A DNA stretch of 64,000 nt from Axinella damicornis (lineage: Eukaryota > Porifera > Demospongiae > Axinellida > Axinellidae). The position numbers and the translations under genes are program-made. The DNA is taken from contig OZ007510.1 of assembly GCA_963931865.1 (NCBI GenBank), positions 10,698,993-10,762,992 of the forward strand, read 5' to 3'. The notes under the pieces were generated by a model. The model was given only the letters and a program-made list of their open reading frames with translations. It was not told the origin of the DNA and ran no database searches. Shown in pieces: positions 10,617-34,996 of this stretch. Each line of letters begins with the position of its first letter. Position 1 is the stretch's first letter.

Positions 10617-13600
10617 ATGCAGGATTCTGCTCTACCTACGATGGCAGAGATCGCAAGGATACTGTGTTGCCGGAGGACTAGAGAGGGTCCACCACTACCT
10701 AAACCTACTCCTCTTCCTTGGAGCAAGGTGAGGATTGCTCACACACGTGAAGAGACTGTCACAGATGTATACAATAAAGATATAACTATCTCTGAGGTAG
10801 CTATAGTCTCACAGGCCAGATCCAATGGCCCGCGGGACTGCTAACTATGGCTATGCTGTTTAGCTTAGGTGGCAGGTAGGTAGCAATAGCTGAGAATGTT
10901 TATCTCTCGGTGTTCACAGTTGCAAGTAGTTACAGAATGGGAGAGAGGCGCAGACCTAGAATATCTGTTCAATGCACCTCCCGCTGAACATTTGTGGGGG
11001 CCATCCCTCCTTGTCCTGGCCTCATTCCCAGAAGACCTTGTCCCCCCACCCCTTTCTGATTTCTGTTGACTATGAAAATTGCCTCATTTCTTGTTTCTTG
11101 TACTAGGTATTTTCACCTGGCTACATTTCCTGTATTTCCGACGTATATACAATGATTGGATTATTGCCCATTCAAAGTTTGTCTAGCTAGCGAGATAATC
11201 GGACTCAGTTGAAACAGCAGAACAATGAAATGTTTTGTAGCCAGTTTACCATTCGAAGCTAGTAGAGAAGTTTCACCCTCGGAAACTGCAGTATGCAGAA
11301 GTGTCACTTCATTGGAAGTTTTCTTCAATTCTTTGCAGGTTCTTGTGGTGTGTGTTGTGATGTTTGTTGGCTACTTCGGTAAGTCAAGTTAACGTGAAGG
11401 GGCAGGATATGCCTGAGTAGATTCTGCTCCCCCAATTATGCTTTAGAGCACTGCTCACAATAGTTGTGCACATTATGCCACAGAAGTTTCCAATTCAGCT
11501 CCATTGTGCTCAAGATTTCTGTCACAATCACACTGCGCAAAAAAACCTGTCAGCACTTTAGCGCTTGCTGTATACAAGTGATGTCTACCAGTCAGCTGCT
11601 CTCAAGCAGTCCAGAGGCAATGGCCTTGTTCAGTCTTCAGTCGATGTTTCTACGACCTCTATGGTGGTCATTTCAACTTCTGTACTGGCAGCTCTCATTT
11701 GTAAATTCATCTCCTACCGGTCTTAAGGTTGGCTCCACTTCAATTGAACCACACCCATAATTATATATCTGGTCAGCATATGTCCTACTATGCTGACAAT
11801 ATATGCGCTTGATGCTTCCTTCATCCAATTGTGATGCTAGCAGAACTTATGCAGGCCTAGTTGGATAGGAAGGATTACTGTCATATACTTCGATTAGCTA
11901 GGCAAGATTAGTGCTCTAGTACAAAGAAGCTAACTGTGTGTTGCCAGTGGCACAACTGTTCGATGTGATTTTAAGAATTGATATGAACTGTCATGCATGT
12001 CTGTGTGTGCTGAACAACCTAGTAGCCAACATTAGTATAGCAACCCAGTCGCTAGGTTACATGTATCACCTCTGTGTGTGCTGAACAACCTAGTAGCCAA
12101 CATCTGTATAGCAACCCAGTAGCTAGGTTACGTGTATCACCTCTGTGTGTGCTGAACAACCTAGTAGCCAACATTAGTATAGCAACCCAGTAGCTAGGTT
12201 ACGTGTATCACCTCTGTGTGTGCTGAATGACTTAGTGGCCAGGTTAGAGATACTGAACTTTGTCAGTGATCTGAACCTCTCCTTGTATTGCAGGGGTATT
12301 CATGCTATTTGCTTTCCTGCCGTTTATGATCCATGATTTCTTTCCACGGCTGAACTCAGAAGAACTGGGTGAGAGAGAGAGATCTGGAGTCTTAATGATG
12401 TGCATTATAGTACGAGACGCCTTCTGAATACTAGTCAGATGCTCTTACCACCTGCATAATACAGTGGAATCCTGTGGCAGATTAACAGCAGAAAACGCAC
12501 TGTCCGTCTATACCACACATTAAATTTCATTACTCCATGCAAACACACCTTAGGTCATCAGACAGGGTACCTGGCAGGAGCGTTTTATGTGGGTACTTTT
12601 GTGAGCAACCCGCTGTGGGGATGGTTGGCAGATACCTGGGGCAGAAGACCGGTGCTCTTACTGGGGGTGTGTGGATGTGTGTCTGCAGAAATACTGTTTG
12701 GGTTTTCCCAAAACTTTGGCTGGGCTATGGGAGCCAGGATCTTGTGGGGCGTACTGAATGGAAACATGTTCGGGACTATGAAAGTATATGTAACTGAGGT
12801 GAGTCTGTATATGGAGATTTCTGAACTTGTAGAAGCCAACGTTTGGTATACTGTTTCCATGCAGATTTGTGACGACACCAATCAGGCTTCAGCGTTCGCT
12901 AAAGTGTATGCAGTTGGGGGAGTTGGAAGATTTCTGGTTAGTAAAAAAACCCGTTTGTGCATGGTCTCTACATGTGCAGGGGCTCCTGGTCTGCGATGTA
13001 TATATATGGCAGAATGGCAAATTTTTCGTACTCGTGAAATAGTATCCACTACCCAATAATTACCGATAACTGTAACTTGTACATACCCCTAATATCAAAT
13101 TTGTGCTTAGAGCTTGCGATATCAGTACCATATAGCCCTCTGGAACTTGTACACTGTAGCAAATTAAACCAGGTCTTTACATGTGTGTAAATAGGGAGCA
13201 GACATAGATCCAGGCAAGAATATTCAATGGTGGCAGTTGCAACCAGACAAACTCAGCTGTAGGAAGTCCTACTGCAGACAAGATAATAATGAGCCAGAAA
13301 AACGTTGTAGGTAATGATTCCTTAATCCCTTGGCAAGGCCCTTGTTTCTCCTCCGGTACACACAACATTGTAACGACTTGGAAATCTTATGATCACATGG
13401 CATACAATCTATTAGTCACCGGAGATCATGTTTTTGTTAATACATTATTTCACAGGGTCCAGTTTTTGGTGGCTTTCTGGCTCGTCCAGCTAGCAAGTAT
13501 CCTCTTCTGCAAGTACCGTTCTTCTGCAAGTTTCCCTATGTATTGCCCTGCCTGGTGGGAGCAGGTCTGGGCATATTGAGCCTCATTGGTAAGCACGACA

Positions 13601-15696
13601 TACTATGGTTTGGATTGCGATAATTGGATACAGATCTCGGCCAAAAGTATCAGCTATCGACAATGTTGCAAAATGTATATTGGAAACTAAGTTTTATAAT
13701 GATGGTTGAAAAATGGCTGTAAAATTGTATAATATATGCACAGATATGTACATGTAGACAAAATTCTTACAGTTGTATAAATATATAATCACCTATCAGT
13801 ATCAGCATTTTTTGTTATCATTACCGGGTTATCGGAATATCAGCTAAATTCCATACTGGTGCATCACTACCATTGCAAACTGTGAGTTTCTTTGAGTGTG
13901 CAAAAATTAGTGTGCAAAGCACGTCACACGTATAATAGGTTCAGATATCAGTTAAAGAGAACAGGGATGATGGATAATGAATTAATGCTCACATGCACAA
14001 TTTTTATCGCTGCTACACTTCGCGTAGTGCATGACCCCAATGTATGGAATATCTCTTTTTCAAGTTATACATTAGTTTCTCACTGTCCGATACATGTGTA
14101 GTGACCTCATACTGTGTGAGGCATGCATGCGTATAACCTAGCAGCTATTAGTGTATGTCACTGTGTATGTCACTGTGTACCGTGTTCTGCAGCTGCTTGC
14201 ATATTTCTCACTGAACCTGAAAAGATGCGGGAGAAGGACAGAAGAGAAGTGCTACGTCCACAGACAGTATCAATTCAGCATGCAGATGGTGACAGTGGTG
14301 TTTATACCACTTATTCTGAGCCTGGTAGTAAAGAACCCACGGAGAGAGATCCTCTGATTCAGAATGTGTCCCAGAAGACTCCAGTCCCATTGTACAGTCT
14401 GGAAGATTCTTTGGACGTGCAGCGGCGGAGGGTACAGGACCCCACCTGCTGTAGGCCTTGTGTAACCTGCTGTACAAACTGTCAGGAGGCCTGTACTTTA
14501 CACAGTGCCAGGTCATTGGTGGTAAGAAAATCCAAGGCTGGAGCTGCCAAAGTGAAGGATACTCTCACTATTTTACAAGATCGAAGAGTGTTCATCTGCA
14601 CTGTGCTGTATGGGATGATCGCTTTTATTGGAGCTCTTTCAAATCAGGTGGGCCATTACCGGTATACGCAAATACATAGCGAACCCAACATAAAAACACT
14701 ATCTCTCTGCATGTATCCGCTGTCATGTTACTACATGCTTAGCCTCGATCATTCCCAGGCCCGTCTTGGGCCTGGGAACAAGGCTACTACTTGCTCTAAC
14801 AGCATGAAGTAACAACATTGGATTTACCGATGGGATCTCAGTGGTACAGAGACAACTGAAATCTTGACCACAGACTTAATTGTGTGGTCTGCAGTGTCAA
14901 TCTAGCAAACCTAATTGTAGTCACTGTGACACACTGTCACCATATCCATGGTAATGCCCACCAGTGGCTGTGCATCTCCATAAGTTTGAGTGTTAAAGTT
15001 CTTTTCATATTGCACCAGCTATTTCCACTGTTGATGGTGACTAATCACAACCACGGAGGCTATGGGATGGACGACAGTGAAATTGGTGTTGCCCTGATGG
15101 TCGCTGCTGTCTGTGAGTTCTTGTGGCAGGTGCGATGATTCCTACTGACAGGAGCTTATGCTGCTTTAGTGCAGCTGAAATGTGTGGCTATACCTCTCTC
15201 CCAATGCAGCTGTTTGCATTCCCGTGGATCAGCAAATGCTTGGGCTATCGATGGACCTTTCGGTTTGGGATATTACTCTATGTAGCAGCTACTATTGTGC
15301 TGCCATTCTCCAATCAGATTACAGGGCCCATACCAGTACCTGCAGACACTTCAGGAAGTGGATCTGGCAGTGGCTCTGAGAACCACACCGACTACTGTGG
15401 AAATGATCTCAATGCAGAATTGTCTGTCAATGTGGATTCAGTGAAACGTATCCCTGTATACGTATGGGCATTACTGACGGCTCTCCTTGGAATCCAAATA
15501 ATGTCCAGGTATGATGTAGGTTTTGCCTCCACGGCTTACATGTATACATATCTTGCTTACACAAATCCCTCATTGACATGCAAATATCCACATACAACTT
15601 GCAAACACAATCATGTATCTGCAGAATGATGAGTTTTGCTGCTCGTGCAGTTCTCATTGGTAACGCAACTTTGGTAAGAGTATCGTGTGTGTGTGT

Positions 15697-15742
<46 letters not shown>

Positions 15743-16676
15743 GCAGGTAGTGAGGTGGTCACACAATATCTCTATGGTGGCTGTGAAGCGAAATGTTGAG
15801 TGTTCAAATCCCACTAGCTAAGTTCCATCAGTGACAGGTGTTTGTTCTATCGCTACACTGTTTCTCCCAGCATACTCAGCTGTAAAGTAAGGACCTGGCT
15901 CTGGCCGGGGATGGACAAATCCGCTGTCTGTGCCATGCACCACTGTGGTCCGGGTGGGATCTCGAGTGTCCACACCATGGGTGGGACCTCGGGTGTCCGT
16001 ACCACGGGTGGGACCTCGGGTGTCCGTACCATGGGTGGGACCTCAAGTGTCCACACCACACAGGTGGTGGAATGGTCAGTGCTGGGTGTCCACACCACGG
16101 GTGGTGGAACGTACAGTCACTGCTGTTCCTATGATTCCCCAGTCCGGCTCCAGACTATCAGGGCAGACCCATTGCACCTGGGTGGCACACAGGACCAAGT
16201 GCAGCATGACCTTGTAAAAGCCTATAGTAAATTTGTCCATGTTTTTTGTTTTTGGGGTGGCAGGGATGCTCCACAGAGTAAGAATTGCCATAGCTGATCA
16301 AAGTAACATTGATTGGGCATTCTGCATCTTTGTAGCAATCAACTCGTGGTGTGGTGACTGGAGTGGGTGAGTCCGTGTGTGCCTTTGGGTCTGCCGTGGC
16401 ACCCATAGTAGGTACACCTCTCTTTGCCTGGAGCGAGAGCACTGGTGAGTAGGCTCTGCTACAGTGGAGCTACAATAACTAGCACTGCATTACCAATGGC
16501 ATTTAACAGTGTGCGCCTTCTTTTACACAGGCTTAGGTTGGCCTCTGAATTACCATTTTGTGTTTGACCTCTTGGCGGTGCTGGGTCTTCTAACAATAGC
16601 TGTCAGTCTATTTCTTCCAAAGACTGTTGAGTCAAAGAGAGAGGTGTTTGTGAATGTTGATAAGATGTTGCAGTGA
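10617..16676 (+). CDS. Major-facilitator transporter, ZIFL-like (12 exons)
   Basis: Exons: 10617-10727, 11339-11378, 12294-12368, 12554-12798, 12865-12936, 13456-13588, 14193-14647, 15019-15129, 15210-15508, 15625-15673, 16336-16444, 16531-16676. All junction phases agree and give about 614 residues ending at TGA. The loop after TM2 carries the MFS signature (GWLADTWGRRPVLLLG), then a TM4-type RILWGVLNGNMFGTMKVY and GPVFGGFLARPASKYP. This order matches the zinc-induced-facilitator-like / drug:H+ antiporter (DHA1) group best known from plants and fungi. The central loop (exon 7) is long and Cys-rich (DPTCCRPCVTCCTNCQEAC), which is unlike the plant proteins as I know them. Expected role: proton-coupled export of a small organic ion or metal chelate across a plasma or vacuolar-type membrane; the substrate cannot be read from sequence. 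The start could also be the ATG at 10641. Confidence 0.85.
12001..12250. repeat. 71 bp tandem repeat, ~3.3 copies
   Basis: CTGTGTGTGCTGAACAACCT begins units at 12001, 12072, 12143 and a diverged one at 12214. Each unit contains AGCAACCCAGTAGCTAGGTT. It lies in transporter intron 2, just before exon 3. Confidence 0.9.
14740..14786. mobile_element. Minimal hairpin MITE
   Basis: 47 bp, ends TAGCCTCGATCATTCCCAGG and CCTGGGAACAAGGCTA. Flanks CTACATGCT and CTACTTGCT differ by one base, fitting an old 9 bp target duplication. Located in transporter intron 7. Confidence 0.8.
15687..15741. repeat. (GT)n followed by G homopolymer
   Basis: GT repeat running straight into about 30 consecutive G within transporter intron 10. 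Confidence 0.9.
15945..16110. repeat. ~27 bp minisatellite
   Basis: Units of the form GGGTGGGACCTCGGGTGTCC plus GTACCAC repeat about five times with drift. The stretch is inside transporter intron 10; open frames on both strands here are repeat artefacts. Confidence 0.85.
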
Positions 16677-16836
16677 TTGTAATGTATTTATCTGTTGCAT
16701 ATGGCACAATTGTACCCAAAATGCTAAGTTTGGGGAATGTAAGTTGTTTGTAGATAATTAGCAAGACTACAATGCGAGCCCCACCCACCACATTTTTAAT
16801 CATGGGAATGTGGGCGAGGTTACCGAAAAACCCATC

Positions 16837-19131
16837 ATGACTACGATACTGCGTGCACTGACTTTCCACTTGAGAGGACGCTTCTGTGGCAGTACTAGAG
16901 CCACGCGATTACTGTCAAGTACACCAACGGCAACGAGGGGCGAAGAAGGCACAAAGTGCTCGCGGGAAGAAAACTCGGTGCTTGTCAATTGGAAAGGTCA
17001 ACCCTGCACATGGAGCAGATACCACTACGTTTGGCTCAGGGACAGCTGTCTTTGTCCCCGCTGTTTCCACCCCCAGACTAACCAGCGTCTTTTCGATACC
17101 CTGCAACTTCCTCTGGACGTGAAACCCAAGGGGATCAACTGGACAGACGAAGGATTATCGGTCCAATGGCAGGATGGTCATGAGTCAGTTTACACAACGA
17201 AATGGCTGAAGGAAAACAGCTATGAACATGAGGGATTGGTAGCAAGTACAGAAGCTGAGCATGTTGTGTGGGGTAAGGAAATAGCACTCGATCCGCCCTG
17301 TGTTGAGTACAGTGCAGTTATGGAAGATGATCGAGCTCTTTTGGAGTGGCTGGAAAAGATTGAGAAGTTTGGGTTTTGTTTTGTTGAGCGGACTCCCTTG
17401 GAACCGGAAATCTCGAAGCAGCTTTTAGAGAGGGTCGGCGTAATCCGTGACACCTTCTATGGTGCATTCTGGACCTTCACTGCTGACTTGGCAGGCAGGT
17501 ACAAGATTGTGTTTATGTGCATGAGCAAGGCGCGTGTGTGTGTACATGCATACATCTGTGTTGTAGCTGTGTATGCATGTGTGTGTTAACCTTGTTCCCA
17601 AGCCCCATCCTGCTTTTCATCACTTACAGTACCCCACTATACTTTTCGTCGCTTGCAGTACTGCAAGTGTGCAATGGTAAGCTGGGCAAGGCAAGGGAAT
17701 GAGTATGCTTCATATAAGCCCTGAAAGGGAGGGAAGGGTATGAAGTGATGCAATCCTGTAATCTTGAATTCATCTTTGGTTTTCTTATGATGCAGTGATA
17801 CAGCGTATACGAACCTTCACATTGATGCTCACACTGATGGCAATTACTTCTCCGAGGCACCAGGTTTGCAATGTCGTAAACAATAAGCCTTGTTCCCTGA
17901 CCGGTTGACAGCAAAACTGAAACATGGTGGAAAGCTAGCCTGGGAGAATGGCAAAGGGATAGACGCAACTTGTTTGATCACTTAGAAGTGCATACTAGGA
18001 TTGTGACTCCACCACTGTGTATACCATCATACACTGACTCAAATGTTGACATCGTGTTGAAACTAACCTTAGTGGTGGAGTTACAAGCACTTTTGATTTC
18101 CCCTGTATTGCATCGACCAGGGGGGGGGGGGGGGGGTGGGACAAGGTCTGTGCGCACGCGGTACAATTAAAATTCCATAGGGATAGTGCACAATAATATA
18201 CAAGAAGTATGCAGAACTAGCAGACTAGTAACAGCTCTAGCGCTGACGTAGCACTGGGTTCGATCGCTTTATTGACTTCCTACCTGATGTTAAACACTTG
18301 AGTGCGGTCGACAAGTCTGCATTCGCTGATATTCTCGGTGAGTCTGCATGGTCACTTACATAACTGCTCAGTACAGGCACGTAGTAGTGTGTAGTGGTTT
18401 ATACCCAGTTCGGTCACAGTCTTTGCATGGAGGTTACTCTTCAGGATGCTTTGAAAGCGCAATGCAGCCTTCTTCCACGGAGAAAAGCAGTTGAACGACT
18501 TTGTATTACGTCATACAAAATGACAGTGCACGTGATCTTGTGATTCTATATAGTGATGAATTAACCGAGATTCTATTCCTCTGGCTCAGGGTTGCAGATG
18601 TTTCACTGTCTCCACTTCCAAGGGACAGGAGGGCAAAGCATGCTCGTGGACGGCTTCAAACTTGCAGAGGAAATCCGCAGGAGGAACGCTGAACACTTCC
18701 GCATCTTGTCCTCAGTTCCCATCCCTTACCACTACACTGACAATGATCACAAGTTTCTGAATCACAACATTCCATTCACTATCAATCCTGAGACGGGCAA
18801 GGTGAGTCGAGTGCACTTTAACAACACCGACAGGCTGCCCATTGATCAGACATGCATCAAAAAGATGCAACAGCTTGGAGGCATTGACGGTACACAATCA
18901 ATCTTCAAACTGTACGAAGCTTTCCGAACCTTCTTACAAACCATGAAGGATGAAGCTTTGGAGTACCAATTCCGTTTGGAGCCCGGTCGAGCACTGCTCT
19001 TCAACAACCACCGTGTCCTGCATGCACGCAAGGCCTTCACTGGAGAGAGGAGGATGTGTGGTGGGTACATCAACCAGGAGGACTGGATTAGTAGGTTGAG
19101 GGTGCTGGGAGAGAAATTTAGAGAAGAATGA
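16837..19131 (+). CDS. TMLHE: Trimethyllysine dioxygenase, mitochondrial (3 exons, complete)
   Basis: Exons 16837-17498, 17796-17863 and 18590-19131 join in phase to 423 residues, close to the human enzyme (about 421). It hydroxylates N6-trimethyllysine with Fe(II), 2-oxoglutarate and ascorbate, the first step of carnitine synthesis. The N-terminus is Arg-rich without acids (a likely mitochondrial presequence). WLRDSCLCPRC (residues 66-76) is the N-terminal metal-binding motif of this family. WTFTADLAGSDTAYT leads into the iron ligands H233 and D235 (HTD), and the third ligand is H388 in HRVLHARKAFTG. WTFT-D and the CGGYI ending favour TMLHE over gamma-butyrobetaine dioxygenase (BBOX1). The start is the first in-frame ATG. 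The gene begins only 160 bp after the transporter stop on the same strand. Confidence 0.93.
17587..17702. mobile_element. Eroded palindromic element in TMLHE intron 1
   Basis: AACCTTGTTCCCAAGCCCC at the left and internal TTTTCGTCGCTTGCAGTA match arms of the TAGCCTCG family; the right end (GGCAAGGGAATGAG) is degraded. Confidence 0.45.
18119..18500. repeat. Dispersed repeat family C (G tract plus constant body), copy 1
   Basis: G run (18121-18136, then GTGGGACAAGGTCTGTG) followed by AGAAGTATGCAGAACTAGCA, AGTAACAGCTCTAG, TTCGATCGC and GTCTGCATTCGCTGATATTC. The same order recurs at 37569-37990, and a partial match with shared CACATGTAGTAGTGT-type segments lies at 35390-35580. Non-autonomous element, class unknown. 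It occupies TMLHE intron 2. Confidence 0.65.
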
Positions 19132-19334
19132 GTCTTAATCTTGTTGTTGTTCTATGCATGATGTATGCTTGCTGTGAGTGTTGCAAATTGAATCCTATAC
19201 TGTACATCATATGTGTAAACTGCATAGCCAGTTGGCAGTTGTACAGTATTAGTCTCAGTCCCATGCGCCACATGGACGGCAGACCCAATTCAAACTGACT
19301 AATTAAGTTAGCGCAGCGCTATAGTGCATGTGGA

Positions 19335-19443
19335 TTAGCCTCGTTTCCCAGGCCGTTCCCACTGCCAGTATTTCATCGCCACCGTTTCATACTGGAAGTG
19401 CATGATGAAAATACTGGCGCGGTAGTGCATGGGAACGAGGCTA
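19335..19443. mobile_element. Hairpin MITE with perfect 9 bp target duplication
   Basis: TAGCCTCGTTTCCCAGGCCG ... GGGAACGAGGCTA with inner inverted CCAGTATTTCATC and GATGAAAATACTGG. CATGTGGAT occurs at 19326-19334 and again at 19444-19452. Confidence 0.85.
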
Positions 19444-19551
19444 CATGTGGATATCATATTGGATGTGCATGCTGGATTAAAATTAAGGTCTTCATGCATG
19501 GGACTGAGACAGTATACGTAGATGTAATACCAGCAGGATCCCACCTATCCA

Positions 19552-19631
19552 TAGCCTCATTATCACACCTTGCAGCGTGCGGCTTCCAGTTTTTGATTGC
19601 ATGTAGAAGACCTGCATGGGAACGAGGCTAA
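19552..19631. mobile_element. Eroded hairpin MITE
   Basis: ATAGCCTCATTATCACACC at the left and GCATGGGAACGAGGCTA at the right. It lies between the convergent TMLHE and ARMC1 genes. Confidence 0.55.
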
Positions 19632-19907
19632 CCCATCTAGACGGAAACATCCAACATGAGTTTGTGCTTAGTAGATTCACAGGACGTATACTTCATTCGG
19701 AAACAACACAACGTTATGGTGCAAGATTGAGAGATATCGATACATGTACTATAATATTATAATATCATAAGAGAATTGAAAAACAGTCACAACCAACAAA
19801 TCTTCAGACCGAGAGATATCGTTTGTAAATTCACAAACATCCACAGTGATTACATCACGGAGGAAGACACAGTGACATTGTCAGGAGTGAGTGGGTGGGC
19901 TGGCTGG

Positions 19908-32240
<12,333 letters not shown>

Positions 32241-32749
32241 GACTTGTCGTGTAGGAGGTTTAACTATAACAGGAGATTGACAACGGTCAGCTGTTCAGCT
32301 AAGTCTGTGAACTCATGGAACTACTTCTCAGGACACCCAGCTGCTTCATGAAGCTGGAGAGGACTAGAGTATCTACTCCCACCACCAACAGGTGCACGTT
32401 AAGGTCTTCCTTCCGAAGCTACAGTGTAGGTCTTTCTTCCGACGTTCTTGCAAGGTCCTTTTTCGAAACAAATTTACTGTGTATCACGTGAGCGGCACCG
32501 CCCAAGCTAGCTATTTCCTTATTGGACAGTTCAAATGAATGTTCGTAGCTAGCTAGCTAGCCACTGTGTGTGGGAGGATTGCCAATCACAGTACCCTGCT
32601 TCAACGTTGTTGTCTACCGAAGAATCTAGATAACTTTCGGTATTTTTCAAGCGAGAGGCACAAGTTACCAGAGCTAAACTGTGTGGAGAAGCTGTCTCTG
32701 TCGCAAAGGGAAAACGATTCTAATTAGAAAGCACTCTACATCCTAGGAA
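32241..32749. promoter_or_regulatory. Putative bidirectional promoter, ARMC1 / MTFR
   Basis: 509 bp between two divergent start codons, so it must hold both 5' leaders and the shared promoter unless upstream non-coding exons exist. Candidate elements seen: CACGTGAG E-box near 32486, ACCGCCC GC box, GCCAATCAC CCAAT-type box near 32581, and several CTTCCG (ETS-core) matches at 32405-32445. No TATA box obvious. Confidence 0.6.
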
Positions 32750-34964
32750 ATGACTTTTGAATGCCCGTGTAAAGGAAGGGTAAGTACAGTACCAATAGTG
32801 TTACGTTTTATATTGTGATTTGCACAGTGCTTGTGAATCCTTTGATGCCCTTGAAATCCATACTAAGGTTAACAACATGTAGCTGTAGTCTGGGCCGGGA
32901 CTATCAATGTACCTGGGAGCAACTGAAATATTGTACATGTATGTTGTTGCTCTGTGTGACTCCGTGATGGAATGATGCTTGTGTTCCCCCTGGTAGCACA
33001 AGCATGGTGCCTCAAGAAGTATTGTGAGACGTATAGGCAGCAGCCTGCCTATAAACACTGGTACAAGACTGTTCATTCAGGCAAGTGTGTTATATTTTGT
33101 CCATGTAATTTACTGTTATGTTCACGTAAAACCATGCAGTGTGTCACCATTTCATTCATCATCCATTCTGATGAGTCAGCCATAAGCCCAAGCTGTGTGA
33201 CTGCTTACAATGTGAAGACCATGAAAGGCAATGGTAATTGTCTACACACTCCTCTAGCCAATAACTGAGTAACGTGAACAATTCCTTTCGGTAGATAGTG
33301 CACAGTGTCATTTAGTAGCCCTTAGATGCCCAATGTTCTGTTCTGTGTACGTACACTACTGACAGTGCAGGAGAACAATGCTTTGTACATGTACACAAAA
33401 TGTAGCTTTGAAAGTTTGAAGGCACTCTTATACTTAAGTGAATACATCACATATATTTCTCGCTCCCCTAATCTCCATCTCTCACACAGCTACCGGGTTC
33501 TGACAGTGAAGTTGAGAGCAATGCCATGAATGCTACCATCAGCGAAAGACTTGACTCCAACCTCCAGGGTCTTACTCTGGCTAGCTACCTGAGGGAACCC
33601 ACCAAGATCATTTCTAAAGCAGTCGGATTGTTTAACTTAGACCCTATAACAGCAGAGGAAGGGAAGGGAGTGAGTTCTGTGGGGGTGGGTGGTGATGAAG
33701 GCACAGTAAGTGAAGACTCTGAGGTGTTTGACGTGGAAGAAGGGGATAGTGAGGAGCAGAAACAAGAAGGTTGGTGTGTGAGCAAGCCTTCTGGTATTAT
33801 AATCTGGGCATTTTTACTAATACAACACCACATATCTAGCAGGTGGTTGCTAATGGTTTGGAGTCTGGGTTACATGTATAATATCTGCTGGCAGCCTGGA
33901 ACAGGGTTACTCTGATGCCTGCCTGTCCAACTTCATTCCCTGGCCTATTCCTTACTGGACTCGTTCCCAGTCCCACTCCCAGCTTTTCGTCGCTTACATG
34001 TAATTGCAGTACAGAAAGGCGGGACGGGCCTGGTACATTTCCTTCACGTGAGTGACGTCAAGGCTGGAAATACTGGGACTCAGAATAGCAAGAAGAGCGT
34101 ACAATGTAGGTACATGTACCAGGTAACATACCACACGTATCTAGCTATATAGCTGGGGCGAATGTCGTAATCACCGAGCGTTGAACGTGTAGATGGTTGA
34201 ATAACACTCAAAACGTAGTGTCCTCATTCTGAAACTGTTGACATAATTATGTCGATTACGTGAGGAAATGTACCAGGCCAATATTACTGCTTTCTGTATT
34301 GCAAGTGACGAAAAGCTGGGCGTGGGACTGGGAATGAGACTAAGTTAGGCATCCCATTGTTCTTTTTCTTTCTTGTGCAGAAACATTGGAGAAAATATCA
34401 GCCCTCGAGAGTGAGTTAGCTCGGCTCAAGGCTCAGATAGCTGTGTACGCCCTATCAGAAGCTCAAGATGAACATGATATCCCAGCAGGTACATGTATGC
34501 CCATAGCCTCGTTCCCAGGCGGACTGGGAATGAGGCTAGTATGCCCACTGCACCGTCAATTGCATTCGTAGTTGAATGCACCATAGAGTCAATTAACCAA
34601 GCAGCACTCTGCCCTTCTTGTACAGCCCCACCCCCTCCCCCGCCTCCACTGAATACTGCAACAACTCCAGCACAGGTACAAATGTAGATGATGTATTTGT
34701 AGTATTATGTGTGACTAGCATGTACTTACTGCTTTTGCCTGGGATAACCTCGTTCGCAGGCCGCCTGGGAACAAGGCAGTGCCAACGACTGTGGCCCTAT
34801 AGATATGCCCATACACGTAGCTGAGCTAGAACTTGCAATTCATGGCCAGAAAGGCAGTGCAGAACAGTCCAAACTGAGAGTGAGAGCTATGATGATTACC
34901 TTGCATGCTACACTGAGGCTCCTCCCACTGATTTTTATTAAGCATTTGTCTGTGCTTAATGGAA

Positions 34965-34996
<32 letters not shown>

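Noticed and set aside
12001..12250. CRISPR-like direct repeats
   Set aside because: Simple head-to-tail 71 bp tandem repeat in an intron without unique spacers.
15745..15820. tRNA-like sequence with TAGTGAGGTGGTCA and GTTCAAATCCC boxes
   Set aside because: The arms do not pair into a cloverleaf and the acceptor ends do not match; at most a decayed tRNA-derived piece.
33146..33231. Possible extra MTFR exon between 33080 and 33490
   Set aside because: It would leave phase 1 before a phase 0 exon and has a weak acceptor; exons 2 and 3 join in frame without it.
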